A stretch of DNA of 64,000 nucleotides from Bog-473 sp963743785. GTDB taxonomy: Bacteria > Actinomycetota > Acidimicrobiia > Acidimicrobiales > RAAP-2. Position numbers and translations under genes: made by a program. This document shows, piece after piece, positions 25,103 to 34,473 of the stretch. How positions within the stretch are numbered: position 1 is the stretch's first letter; the number at the start of each line of letters is the position of its first letter. The notes under the pieces are model-generated. The model worked only from the letters and a program-made list of their open reading frames with translations, did not search any database and was not told the origin of the DNA. The stretch is taken from assembly GCA_963743785.1 (NCBI GenBank), contig CAVURD010000014.1, positions 62,001-126,000 of the forward strand, in the 5' to 3' direction.

Positions 25103-25837
25103 TCAGCCGCGCTCGTGGGGCTGCGCCTGACCAAGATAGGCCTGCTGCACCAGGGGGTTCTGTCGAATCGCTTCGGGCGGGCCCGCGGCGATGACCTCAC
25201 CGAAATCAAGGACGTACACGGTCGAGCAGACCCGGAAAACCAACTCGGTATCGTGCTCCACCAGAATGACGGCCCGGCCTTCCGCCGCCACCGACCGCAA
25301 CAACTCGCCGAGGGCCAGGGTCTCGTGCTCATCGAGGCCCGAGCAGGGCTCATCGAGCAGCAGCACCTTGGGGTCGATGGCCAGAGCGCGGGCCAATTCG
25401 ACCAGCCGGGCCGAACCGGTGGCGAGCGAGCTGACGTTCTGGCCCGCGTAGTCCCCGACCCCGACCCGCTCCAGGACGGCCGTCGCCGAGGCACGGGTGG
25501 ACCCGCCGAAGGACTCCATGGCCACCCGTACGTTGTCGGCCGCCGTCAGCGAGCCGAAGAGTTCGAGACGCTGGAACGTGCGGGCCAGACCCATCCGGGC
25601 CCGGCGGTGCGGCCCTTTGCGGGCGACGTCCTGGCCGTGCATGAAGATGTCCCCATGGTCGGGCCGCTGCAGCCCGGTGATGACGTTGAACAACGTGGTC
25701 TTCCCGGCGCCATTGGGACCGATCAGTCCGGTGACCTCGCCTGCGGACGCCGTCAGCGAGACGCCGGAGAGTGCGGTGACGCCACCGAAGCGGACGCCGA
25801 CGGCGCGCACCTCCAGCGCGGCGGTATCAGCTGGCAT
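25103..25837 (-). CDS. livG: Branched-chain amino-acid ABC transporter ATPase, LivG type
   Basis: First ATPase of LIV system 1, 244 residues from the ATG at 25837, which overlaps the end of the permease gene by 11 nt. Walker A GPNGAGKTT, the LivG-type GLARTFQRLELFGSLTAADNV, Walker B VLLLDEPCSGLD, and switch His VEHDTELVF. The ABC signature region reads LATGSARLVELARAL, diverged from LSGG at its first part. The open frame continues upstream into the permease gene, but a start there would lengthen the protein beyond the family. Confidence 0.9.
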   Translation of the reverse strand: MPADTAALEVRAVGVRFGGVTALSGVSLTASAGEVTGLIGPNGAGKTTLFNVITGLQRPDHGDIFMHGQDVARKGPHRRARMGLARTFQRLELFGSLTAADNVRVAMESFGGSTRASATAVLERVGVGDYAGQNVSSLATGSARLVELARALAIDPKVLLLDEPCSGLDEHETLALGELLRSVAAEGRAVILVEHDTELVFRVCSTVYVLDFGEVIAAGPPEAIRQNPLVQQAYLGQAQPHERG

Positions 25838-27782
25838 GGGCCACGTCCTGATTGGGGAGGAGCTCGGGTGGCTCATCGCGTTGGTCGGAGAACGGCAGGC
25901 GGAAGTGGGCCACCAGCCAATCGAAGCCGAGAATGCCGTCGGGGCTCTTCCCCAGCAGAGCGATCCCCGTGCCGGCCACAATGCCGGTGAGGTACGACAG
26001 GTATCCCGGGAGGTGCGACTCGAGGACGGGGAGCGCCGCCGCCGTCATGCCCCCCAGGAGCGCGCCGGTCAGGCTCCGCATGCCCCAGATGGCCACGAAA
26101 AGCAGCAGGGTGAGGCTGCCGAAGAACTGGACGTCGTTGGAACCGATGGCCTCGGGTTGGCCGGCGTAGAGCACGCCACCGAATCCCGCCATGGCGGCGG
26201 AGAGGGCGAAGACGTACACCTTGGTCCGCGACGCGCTGAGCCCGACGGTGGCGAAGGCCGCCGGCGAGTCGCTCAGGGCCACCAGGCGACGACCGAAGGC
26301 GCTGCGCCGGATCACCCCCACCAGCACGGCGCACAGGGCGGTGGCCACCAGCACCTCAATCATGTCGGCCCGGTCGCCCACCGCATGCATGAAGGGCAAG
26401 CGCAGTCGTCCGACGGGGATGAACGAGCCCTGCGGGATGACGACGTTGTTGTTGAAGAAGGCGAAATAGGCCGCCTCACCGAAAGCCAGGGTGGCCAGGG
26501 CCAGGTAGAGGCCGCGCAGCCGCAGCGCGGGCAACGCCACCAGGGCGCCGAGCGCGCCCGAGACGACCACGGCCAGCACCAGGCCCCACCAGGAGTCCCC
26601 GCCCGAGATCTTGCCCATGACGAAGGCCCCCACCCCGAGAAACGTCAGCTGGCAGAGCGAGATCTGCCCGGCGTACCCCGTGAGCAGGACGAGCGAGAGA
26701 CCAACAATGCCCAGGGCCAGACCCTGGGTCAGGGGCTGGAGGGCGGCACCACCGACGGTCAGGGCGAGGATCGTCCCCACCACAATCAGCACCACGGCAC
26801 CCAGGAGTGACTGCGGCATGGTCACCACCCGCGGGGGGAGATGTACCGGCAATCGGCCCGCGGCGGCCAGGCGGGCCGCCGGGATCACCAGGAGCACGAC
26901 GAACAGGAAGACGACGGGGATCAGCGTGGGCAGCACCGACACCACGTTCTGATTGATATGGCCGGGCAGGTAGCCGACGGCATACTCCGAGACCAGTCCC
27001 AGCAGCATGGCGCCGAGGAAGGTCATCGGGAGGCTGCGCAGCCGCCCGACAACGGCGGCGGCGTAGCCGTTGATCACCAGCAGGGTCAGCTGCTGGATCG
27101 ACAGTCCGGACGACTGGGTCGGGGCGATGAGCACGCCCGCCACCGCGGCCAAAATGAAACCCAGGGCCCAGCCCATCTGCGAGATCCGGTACGGCTTGGC
27201 TCCCGACATGGCCACCAACTCGGGATCGTCGACCACAGCCCGCATGGCCACACCCAGACGGAAGGTGCGGAAGAAGATCCGCAAGCCGACCGCCACCACC
27301 ACCGCCACCCCGACCGTCAGCAATTGCTGATCGGAAATGGTGACGCCGTTGGCCCCGAACAGGTGCACCGAGCCGATCACCCCGGTGGTGGTGTTGTCGA
27401 AGAACGGCGGGACAGTCCGGATGACGTCGGGGTTGCCCCAGAACAGGGTGGCGACCCCGACCAAAATGACCAGGAGGCCGAGCGAGACCATCAGGGTGCG
27501 CTGGACGGAGGCGCCGTGCAGCCGGCGCATCAGCTGCGACTCCACGTAAATGGCCATCAGCGGCGCCTCGATGAAGAGGACGACGACCAGCGAGAGGGCC
27601 AGGGGCCAATGCCAGCCCTGCCACAGCTGCCAGTAGGTGAAGGCGGCAATCATCCCCACGGCACCCTGGGCGAAGTTGAAGATGCCCGTGGTGGTGAAGG
27701 TGACGACCAACCCCCCGGCCGTGATGGCGTAAATGGCGCCGTAGACGATGCCCAGAACCGTGAACGTGAGGAACTCGCTCAC
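25827..27782 (-). CDS. Fused LivH-LivM branched-chain amino-acid ABC permease
   Basis: A 651-residue protein joining both permease subunits. Residues 1-310 are LivH-like (VYGAIYAITAGGLVVTFTTTGIFNFAQGA; later GYAAAVVGRLRSLPMTFLGA), and from about residue 325 LivM begins (LTGYAGQISLCQLTFLGVGAFVMG; LSDSPAAFATVGLSASRTKVYVFALSAAMAGFGGVLYAG). About 17-19 hydrophobic segments. The typical IWGMRSLTGALLGG ending is present. Fused permeases are known in actinobacterial LIV systems, and the second system in this window keeps them separate. Follows the binding-protein gene by 48 bp. Confidence 0.92.
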   Translation of the reverse strand: MSEFLTFTVLGIVYGAIYAITAGGLVVTFTTTGIFNFAQGAVGMIAAFTYWQLWQGWHWPLALSLVVVLFIEAPLMAIYVESQLMRRLHGASVQRTLMVSLGLLVILVGVATLFWGNPDVIRTVPPFFDNTTTGVIGSVHLFGANGVTISDQQLLTVGVAVVVAVGLRIFFRTFRLGVAMRAVVDDPELVAMSGAKPYRISQMGWALGFILAAVAGVLIAPTQSSGLSIQQLTLLVINGYAAAVVGRLRSLPMTFLGAMLLGLVSEYAVGYLPGHINQNVVSVLPTLIPVVFLFVVLLVIPAARLAAAGRLPVHLPPRVVTMPQSLLGAVVLIVVGTILALTVGGAALQPLTQGLALGIVGLSLVLLTGYAGQISLCQLTFLGVGAFVMGKISGGDSWWGLVLAVVVSGALGALVALPALRLRGLYLALATLAFGEAAYFAFFNNNVVIPQGSFIPVGRLRLPFMHAVGDRADMIEVLVATALCAVLVGVIRRSAFGRRLVALSDSPAAFATVGLSASRTKVYVFALSAAMAGFGGVLYAGQPEAIGSNDVQFFGSLTLLLFVAIWGMRSLTGALLGGMTAAALPVLESHLPGYLSYLTGIVAGTGIALLGKSPDGILGFDWLVAHFRLPFSDQRDEPPELLPNQDVAHAS

Positions 27783-27830
27783 GGCGTCACTTCCTGTTCT
27801 CCCACACGGTTCGGGCTAGGACGCTGCGCT

Positions 27831-29177
27831 CTACTTGGCGTTGGCGTAGTAGTAGGTCGAGTCGCAGCTGAATCCCGATTTCGCCGGCTGCGTCCGCACG
27901 TAGTTGCCGTTCTTGATCTGCATCATCACGTAACAACTGGCGGGCTTCTTCTGGGCCGGGTTGGCTGGTGCGATCAGTCCCGCCGCGTTGAAGCTGGTGA
28001 TCTTCTTGAGCTGCGTCAACACGCTCCCCCGGGTCGGGTTGGGGCCGGCCGCCTGCAGGGCCTGGACGAACAGGGCGCCAGAGGCCCAGCCGTAAAGGGT
28101 GAACAGGTCGGGCGTCCACGACGGGCTGACCTTCTTCACATACGAGAGGAACAGCTTGTCGGCCGGGATGGTGTTGGCGTCCTGGCCCAGGTACAGCGCC
28201 TGGGCCTGGCCGATCTGGATGCCGTTGGTGGCGGCGGGGCCGCCGGCGTGGGACACGAACTGGTCGGCGTAAATCGGTCCGCCGGAGAAGATCAGGCCCG
28301 GGTGCCAGCCCTGGGCGGCGGCGTTCTGCACGAACTCGGCCCCGACCTGCCAGTCGACCGCGGTCAAGTCGACCGCGTTGACGTTGTCGTTGCGCATGCT
28401 GATGACGTCGGTCGTGAAGTCAGTCTCGGTCGGCCCGATGTCACGCACGTAGGCCACGTGGTACCCCTCGTGCTCGAGGGCGGCCTTCTGTCCGGTCCAC
28501 TGGGACAGCGAGGTTTGGACGTTGGAGACGATGGTGCCCACCGTGGTGTCCTTGGGGAAGTGCTTCTTGTAGTACTGGAGCGGTCCCAGACCCGAACCGA
28601 CGGCCAGGGGCTGGGCGCTGAAGACGTTCGGCAGAGCGTTGGTCACCGGGTCGAGCGTCACCGAGACGTCGGGCACGCCCGGATTCTGGGCCAGCGCCTT
28701 GCAGCCATAGGAATCGAAGAGGGAGAAGCTCCCGACCAGACCGAAGTCGCTGGCCACGGCATCTTGGGTCTCCGTCCGGTTCGTCTCCCCGCTGAACGCG
28801 TCGTCCACGCCGTTGACCATCAGCTTGCGCCCGTTCACCCCGCCCTTGGTGGAGTTGATGTAGTCGAAGTAGGCCTTCGTCCCGATCGACGCGCCCTCGA
28901 ACAGTCCGGGCACCGGTCCCGAAACGATGGAGACATTGCCCACCGTGATCGAGTTCTTGGTCACTCCCGTCGTCGAAGCCGCCTCGGCCGGGGTGAGCTT
29001 GGACGGCGAGGGACAGGTGGTCGACGTGTTGATGGCCGGAGCAGCCCCGGCCGGCCCGGCGCCGAGCAGAGCGCCGCCGGCCACGACCAGCGTGCCGGTG
29101 ATGAGCGTGCCGGCCAAAAGACCCCGGACGGTATGCCCGGCCTGGCCGCGCCTCGTCACCCCTTGCGTGTCGGTCAT
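27831..29177 (-). CDS. ABC transporter substrate-binding protein (LIV system 1)
   Basis: A Peripla_BP_6-type binding protein of about 448 residues with a Sec signal peptide: basic region RRGQAGHTVRG, hydrophobic core LLAGTLITGTLVVAGGALLG, and cleavage after AGAAPA. Mature domain signatures are KNSITVGNVSIVSGPVPGLFEGASIGTKAYFDYINS and GGVNGRKLMVNGVDDAF. The ATG at 29177 has AAAGGGGAGG upstream at good spacing, better than GTG 29183. It heads the operon, so it sets the solute specificity, which cannot be told from sequence. Confidence 0.9.
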   Translation of the reverse strand: MTDTQGVTRRGQAGHTVRGLLAGTLITGTLVVAGGALLGAGPAGAAPAINTSTTCPSPSKLTPAEAASTTGVTKNSITVGNVSIVSGPVPGLFEGASIGTKAYFDYINSTKGGVNGRKLMVNGVDDAFSGETNRTETQDAVASDFGLVGSFSLFDSYGCKALAQNPGVPDVSVTLDPVTNALPNVFSAQPLAVGSGLGPLQYYKKHFPKDTTVGTIVSNVQTSLSQWTGQKAALEHEGYHVAYVRDIGPTETDFTTDVISMRNDNVNAVDLTAVDWQVGAEFVQNAAAQGWHPGLIFSGGPIYADQFVSHAGGPAATNGIQIGQAQALYLGQDANTIPADKLFLSYVKKVSPSWTPDLFTLYGWASGALFVQALQAAGPNPTRGSVLTQLKKITSFNAAGLIAPANPAQKKPASCYVMMQIKNGNYVRTQPAKSGFSCDSTYYYANAK

Positions 29178-29267
29178 CCCCACAGCCTCCCCTTTACCTA
29201 CGTCACGTCCCCAAGCCTGACCCGGACCCCCAGGGGAGACCGTCAGGCGCTCGTTTCTGACACTACG

Positions 29268-30560
29268 TCAGAAACGCCCGACGCGGCGGTCGAGGGACGG
29301 GACGGCGGAGCCGGCCGGGGCGGGGCCGGCGGAGCGGGCGGCAGAGCGGGCGGCATCGAGGAACGCAGCCACCCCGTTGGTCGTGGCCTGGCACCGGAGC
29401 GAAGCCAGCACATCGAAGGCGTGTTGGGCCAACGGGAGTTCCGCATAGGCCACCGGAGCCCGCGAGACGCCCCGGAGCGCCGCCACGAAGGTCCTCGCTT
29501 CCTCCACCGGCACCAAGGTGTCGTTCTGGCCCTGGAGCACGAAGAAGGGCGGCGCGTCGCCCCGCACTCGATACGTCGGCGACGCCGCCCGGAAGAGCTC
29601 GGGATGTTCGGCCGCGCTGGTCTTCATGACGCGCTTCTCCAGCAGATCCATCAGGCCGGAGCCGTAGCGGGCCGTCTCCTCGTCGGTGCCGGTCAGGTCC
29701 ATCACCCCGTAGAAGGGGACGCAGGCGTCGACCCGCGTGTCGGCCGATTCGAAGCCCGGCTGGAACGTCGGGTCCCCGGTGCTCAACGCCAGCAGCGCGC
29801 ACAGGTGGCCGCCGGCCGAACCTCCGCTCACGGCGACGAACGACGGGTCGCCCCCGTACTCGGCGATGTGCTCCTTGACCCAGGCCACGGCGCGCTTGGC
29901 GTCGACGATGTGGTCGGGCCAGGTGGCCTTGGGGCTGAGCCGGTAGTTGATGGCCACGCAGACCCAGCCGCGGGCCACCAGCTCGTACATCATCGGCTTG
30001 CCCTGCTCGCGCTTCTCGCCGATCATCCAGGCTCCCCCGTGGATGTAGACCATGACCGGCGCTCCGGCCGGGGGGGTCAACCGCGAACGGTAGACGTCGA
30101 GCCGGTGGCGCTTGCGGCCATCGCCCCAGTAGTCGAGGTTCCTGGTGGCCTCGACCGCACGGCCCTTGAGGGGGACGGCCTGGGTCACGCGCCACCAGCG
30201 GCCCCACGTCGGCTTCACGTGCCCCGTCGGGACCGGGAAGTCCGCACTCCGCACCTCGTCGAGGGCCGCGCCCACCACGCCGGCGGCCCGACGACCGGTC
30301 ACGGCCAGCCCAACCAGGCCGGCCCAACTGACGACGGCGACGGCCAGCCCGAGCCAGCCGGCCCAGCCGGTGAAGGCGCCGAAGATCCCGAAGACGACCG
30401 TGGCGGCCACCTCCCAGACGATGTTCTGGATGGGGACCTCACCCACCAGCCAGCCCACGAAGAAGCTGGGCACGCTCAGCGGCTCACGGCGGAACGGGCG
30501 GTACGCCAGCAGCACCCCGATGGCTCCGACCACGGTGACGGCCAGGTAGACGTACGGCAC
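29268..30560 (-). CDS. Membrane-anchored alpha/beta hydrolase (esterase/lipase)
   Basis: The N-terminal 90 residues contain three hydrophobic segments, then a hormone-sensitive-lipase-type hydrolase domain: oxyanion motif YIHGGAWMIGEKRE, nucleophile elbow VSGGSAGGH, acid in LQGQNDTLVPVEEA and catalytic His in LAQHAFDVL. The substrate is probably a carboxylic ester or acylglycerol. It is divergent from a WS/DGAT gene, so a part in storage-lipid turnover is plausible but unproven. Ends in a low-complexity Ala/Ser/Arg tail. Confidence 0.9.
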   Translation of the reverse strand: MPYVYLAVTVVGAIGVLLAYRPFRREPLSVPSFFVGWLVGEVPIQNIVWEVAATVVFGIFGAFTGWAGWLGLAVAVVSWAGLVGLAVTGRRAAGVVGAALDEVRSADFPVPTGHVKPTWGRWWRVTQAVPLKGRAVEATRNLDYWGDGRKRHRLDVYRSRLTPPAGAPVMVYIHGGAWMIGEKREQGKPMMYELVARGWVCVAINYRLSPKATWPDHIVDAKRAVAWVKEHIAEYGGDPSFVAVSGGSAGGHLCALLALSTGDPTFQPGFESADTRVDACVPFYGVMDLTGTDEETARYGSGLMDLLEKRVMKTSAAEHPELFRAASPTYRVRGDAPPFFVLQGQNDTLVPVEEARTFVAALRGVSRAPVAYAELPLAQHAFDVLASLRCQATTNGVAAFLDAARSAARSAGPAPAGSAVPSLDRRVGRF

Positions 30561-30740
30561 GGCCCCATCATCGCCCGAATCGGACGGCCCCCGCCTGCAC
30601 CTTGGTCCTCGCCTACGCCGTGGTCTTCGCCTCCGCCTTCGCCGCCATCACCTCCTGGTCAGAGATCCTGGTCAGACAGTTGCCGTCACGGTGAGAAAAT
30701 GCCACGTTATGGAGCGCCCCAGCCTCACCAAGGAGATGCG

Positions 30741-32285
30741 ATGACCCCAGAGCGCCTGTCCGGGCTTGATGCCAGCTTCTTGTACATGGAGACGCCGACC
30801 TTGCACATGCACGTGGCCATGGTCGCCGTCTTCGACCCCTCCACCGTGCCGCAGGGCTACTCGTTCCGGAGCATCCGCCAATTGATCGTCGATCGGATCC
30901 CCGAGGTCCCCGTCTTCCAGCGTCGTCTGGTGGAGGTCCCCCTTCGCCTGGGCCACCCCATCTGGGTCGACGACCCCGAGTTCGACATCGACAACCACCT
31001 CCGGCGGGCCGCATTGCCATCGCCGGGCGGCATGCGCGAGCTGGGCGACTTCGCGGCCGACGTGATCAGCCGCCAATTGCACCGGGATCGCCCACTGTGG
31101 GAGATGTGGGTGGTCGAGGGTCTCGAAGACGGCAAGATCGCCCTGGTGGCCAAGATGCACCACAGCACCGTCGACGGCGTCTCGGGCGCCGAGCTGCTCG
31201 GCGTGCTGTTCGACCTGGAGGCCGATCCGGCCCCACCCGAGCACGCCGTCGAACGCCAGCTCGACACGCGTATCCCTTCCGGCCTCGAGTTGGTGTCGCA
31301 GGCCCTGATCGCCAACGCCGTCCGCCCCGTCGACATGGTCCGCATGATGTGGCGGACCACCGGGGCCATCCTCGGGGTGCGCCGGGTCCGCCAGGGTGAT
31401 GCCGGGAAGGCGGCGCTCCCCCTCTCGGCCCCGCGGACGTCCATCAACGTCTCGGTGCACGCCCGCCGGCGGGTGGCCTTCGCCGCCGCCAACCTGGCCG
31501 ACGTGAAGAAACTCAAGAACGCCATGGGCACCACCGTCAACGACGTGGTGCTGGCCATCTGCGCCGGTGCCCTGCGGACCTACCTCCAAGCCGGTGACGA
31601 GCTGCCCGACGTGCCGCTGGTCTCGGTGGTCCCGGTCTCGGTCACGCCCGAGGTGGCCGAGCTGAAGGGCTCGAACAAGGTCTCGGCCATGTTCGTGCAG
31701 CTGCCCTGTGAGTTGGACGACCCGTTGGAGCGGCTGCGGGCCATCCACGAAGGGACCAAGGGGGCCAAGGAGGAGCACCAGGCCCTCGGCGCGTCCACGC
31801 TGCAGAACTGGGCCGAGCACGCCTCGCCCAATCTCTTCGCCGCCGCCGCCCGCCTCTATACCGGGATGAAGCTGGCCGACCGCCATCGACCGGTGGCCAA
31901 CCTGGTCATCTCCAACGTGCCCGGACCGGACTTTCCCCTCTACATGAGCGGCGCCGAGATGCTCGGCATGTTCCCACTCGGGCCGGTGATGGACGGCATG
32001 GGTCTCAACATCACCATCATGAGTTATCAGGGCGTCCTCTACTGGGGCTTCGCCTCCGATGCCCGGGCCGTGCCCCGGCTGTGGGACATCGCCGCCGCCG
32101 TCCCCTTCGCGCTGTCCGACCTCATGGAGGCGGCCGGACTCGAGTCGGAGCCCTTCGACGTGCCGATCCATCTGGGCCCCGGGATGCCGCCCCAGGCCCA
32201 CTGGGTCAGGTCGTTCGCCTCTCAGCGCGACGGGCAGGCGGCGCAGGTCGCGGCGGCACCGGTCACCGAAACGGCGACCGCATGA
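30741..32285 (+). CDS. Wax ester synthase/diacylglycerol acyltransferase (WS/DGAT)
   Basis: Transfers acyl-CoA to a long-chain alcohol or diacylglycerol. Family opening ERLSGLDASFLYMETPTLHMHV, active-site HHSTVDG (His140, His141, Asp145), and the C-terminal NLVISNVPGPDFPLYMSGAEM block are all present in 514 residues, a normal length. The ATG at 30741 has AAGGAG 7 nt upstream. Overlaps the following VOC gene as ATGA. Typical of lipid-storing actinobacteria. Confidence 0.95.
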   Translation: MTPERLSGLDASFLYMETPTLHMHVAMVAVFDPSTVPQGYSFRSIRQLIVDRIPEVPVFQRRLVEVPLRLGHPIWVDDPEFDIDNHLRRAALPSPGGMRELGDFAADVISRQLHRDRPLWEMWVVEGLEDGKIALVAKMHHSTVDGVSGAELLGVLFDLEADPAPPEHAVERQLDTRIPSGLELVSQALIANAVRPVDMVRMMWRTTGAILGVRRVRQGDAGKAALPLSAPRTSINVSVHARRRVAFAAANLADVKKLKNAMGTTVNDVVLAICAGALRTYLQAGDELPDVPLVSVVPVSVTPEVAELKGSNKVSAMFVQLPCELDDPLERLRAIHEGTKGAKEEHQALGASTLQNWAEHASPNLFAAAARLYTGMKLADRHRPVANLVISNVPGPDFPLYMSGAEMLGMFPLGPVMDGMGLNITIMSYQGVLYWGFASDARAVPRLWDIAAAVPFALSDLMEAAGLESEPFDVPIHLGPGMPPQAHWVRSFASQRDGQAAQVAAAPVTETATA

Positions 32286-32740
32286 CGGTGCGCGAGCTCG
32301 GCCACCTGGTGCTCTACGTACGCGACGTCGAGCGGTCCGCCGCCTTCTACCGGGACGTGCTCGGATGGCCCCAGATCATCCCCGAGCCGGGAGAGCGACC
32401 GGTCGGGGTGGCCGCCTTCTCCTCGGGCCGCACGCACCATGAGCTCCTGCTCATCGAGGTCGGGGCGGACGCGGCGGCGATCCCCCAGGGCCGACGTATC
32501 GGCCTGTACCACTTCGGCCTCAACGTGGGTGAGACCGACGATGACCTGCGGGCCGCGCTCGATGCCGTGAAGGCCGCCGGCGCCACCATCGTCGGTGCGT
32601 CGGACCACACCGTCACCCACAGCCTCTACATCGAGGACCCCGACGGCAACGAGATCGAGCTCTATGTCGACGTGCCGGGCGTGGACTGGAAGGCCGATCC
32701 GTCCCTCGTCGGCGCGCCCATTCGGCCCCTCAGGCTCTGA
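32282..32740 (+). CDS. VOC-superfamily (glyoxalase/dioxygenase-like) protein
   Basis: A 152-residue protein of two paired VOC modules: ELGHLVLYVRDVERSAAFYRDVLGWPQI carries the first metal His, HHELLLIEV and LYHFGLNVG the second region, and LYIEDPDGNEIELYVD the ligand Glu. Closest in style to catechol 2,3-dioxygenase and glyoxalase I. Its ATG overlaps the WS/DGAT stop, so the two are co-translated, although no functional link is known. The end overlaps the convergent LLM gene by 11 bp. Confidence 0.9.
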   Translation: MTVRELGHLVLYVRDVERSAAFYRDVLGWPQIIPEPGERPVGVAAFSSGRTHHELLLIEVGADAAAIPQGRRIGLYHFGLNVGETDDDLRAALDAVKAAGATIVGASDHTVTHSLYIEDPDGNEIELYVDVPGVDWKADPSLVGAPIRPLRL

Positions 32741-33741
32741 GGGAGCCGAGCAGCTCCCCCAGCTCGTCGTCCGCCGGCGCCACCGGCGTGAAGAGGGCGA
32801 CCCGATCGGCCACATCACCCACCTTGGCCCGGATGCGTTCGGCGCACTCCGATGGCGTCCCGCAGACGGCCAGGGCGTCGACCAGTTCGTCCGGCACCCG
32901 CGAGGCCAGCGCGCCCCACTCCCCCTGGCGCACCAACTCGGCCAGCTCGCCCTGCAGCTCGCCCCGACCCTCGGCCTCCAGGACGCGCCGGTAGGCCGGG
33001 GTCGACCCGTAGAAACCCAGGAGCCCGCGCACGCCGTCGCGAGCCCGATCGACGGCCGGCCCGTCGCGGCCCATCCCGACGATCACGCCGCAGACGATCT
33101 CGAAGGAAGGGCGGGCGCGGCCACCCCGCTCCAGTCCCGTCTGGACCGCCGCCATGGTGAGATCGGTGAGCGAGCGCCGGCTGTTGAACGGGAGGATCAG
33201 CAATCCGTCGGCCACCTCCGCCGTCATGGTGGTCATGTCCGGGCCCAGCGCGCCCAGGAGTATCGGGCGGCGGCCCGAAGGCGGTCGGGCCCGGATTGAA
33301 CATGGGGGTCATGAGGGTGTGGTGGTAGTACCGGCCCTCGAATTGCAGGGGGACATCGTCTTGCCACGTGGCGAAGATGGCGCGCAGCGCGCCCACCAGC
33401 TCGCGCATCCGGGCCACCGGCAATGACCAGGCCACTCCGAATCGGCGCGCGATGTGCGCCTGGACCTGAGGGGCGAGACCCAGACGAAAGCGTCCACCCG
33501 AGAGCACCTGCAGGTCATGGGCGGTGTGGGCCAGGTGGATCGGGTTGCGCGGCAGGGCCACGGCGGCATTGGTGGTGATGCTGAGCCCGGCGCCGGTGCC
33601 GGCCGCCAACGTCAGCGGGACGAAGATGTCGTGCGGGCCCTCGGCGCAGTACACCCCGTCGGCGCCGATGGCGGCCAACTCCGAGGTGCGCGACGCCACC
33701 TGGTCCAATGGGACACCGGTCAACCCGACGTCGATCCTCAC
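32730..33741 (-). CDS. LLM-class F420-dependent oxidoreductase (one frameshift)
   Basis: A luciferase-like monooxygenase-fold oxidoreductase. RIDVGLTGVPLDQVASRTSELAAIGADGVYCAEGPHDIF and GRFRLGLAPQVQAHIARRFGVAWS, with FEGRYYHHTLMTPMFNPGP, match the actinobacterial F420-dependent group. From about 33265 the next frame continues PPILLGALGPDMTTMTAEVADGLLILPFN to the end. The junction lies in a GGGCCGCCGCCC run. After repair the length is about 336, normal. F420 use is inferred from subfamily resemblance. Confidence 0.87.
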
Positions 33742-33840
33742 CGGCGTGCGTCCACCGTGTGGACCTTACGGCAACGTCACCGCCGCGGGCATCGACTCAC
33801 CACATCATCGGCCATACTGCATCGGACCTGGGAGAACGCC

Positions 33841-34473
33841 GTGGTGACGCTGCACCAAGATGACGATGACGCGCTGGACGCCACGGCAGCCGCCCTGCGC
33901 GCCGGCGGCGTGGTCATCATCCCGACCGACACGGTCTACGGGTTGGCCGCGCTCCCCTCACACGAGGTCGCCGTGCGGGCGATCTACCTGGCCAAAGGCC
34001 GACCCGAGGGGATGCATCTCCCGGTCCTGGTCGCGTCCCTGGCGCAGGCGCGCCGGCTCGGCCTCGAGCTGACCGGCGCCGCCGAGGCGCTGGCCGATCG
34101 GTGGTGGCCGGGGCCGCTCACCATGGTGTTCGGATTCTCCCCCCGTTCGGACCCGCCGCCGTGGCTGGCCGGCCGGGACGAAGTGGCCGTCCGGGTCCCC
34201 CGGCACCCCTTCCTGCTGGCCCTGCTGGAGTCGGTGGGCGCGTTGGTGGTCACCAGCGCGAACCCGCACGGCGCAACGACCCCGGCCACCGCGGGTGCGG
34301 CGGCGGACCTCCTCGGCCAGCGGGTGGACCTCGTCATCGACGGCGGCGCCCTCGACGGTGATCCTTCGACCCTGGTCAACGTGCGGCACGGGCACTACGG
34401 CATCGAGCGGGAGGGAGCGCTCCCGGCGGCCGCCATCGAGGCCACGCTGGCCGAAGCCACGAGGGCCCCATGA
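33841..34473 (+). CDS. tsaC: L-threonylcarbamoyladenylate synthase
   Basis: Makes the threonylcarbamoyl-AMP intermediate for t6A modification of ANN-decoding tRNAs. The YrdC/Sua5 fold is shown by AALRAGGVVIIPTDTVYGLAA, YLAKGRPEGMHLPVLV, WWPGPLTMVF and VTSANPHGATTPAT. It is the short form (about 210 residues) without a Sua5 C-terminal domain. Start is GTG at 33841 or 33844, with GGGAG upstream. The stop overlaps tsaD as ATGA. Confidence 0.94.
   Translation: MVTLHQDDDDALDATAAALRAGGVVIIPTDTVYGLAALPSHEVAVRAIYLAKGRPEGMHLPVLVASLAQARRLGLELTGAAEALADRWWPGPLTMVFGFSPRSDPPPWLAGRDEVAVRVPRHPFLLALLESVGALVVTSANPHGATTPATAGAAADLLGQRVDLVIDGGALDGDPSTLVNVRHGHYGIEREGALPAAAIEATLAEATRAP

Noticed and set aside
26841..32285. 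A 1814-codon plus-strand frame ending in WS/DGAT
   Set aside because: Upstream of 30741 it is the complement of the LIV operon and esterase; WS/DGAT similarity starts exactly at the ATG with a ribosome site.
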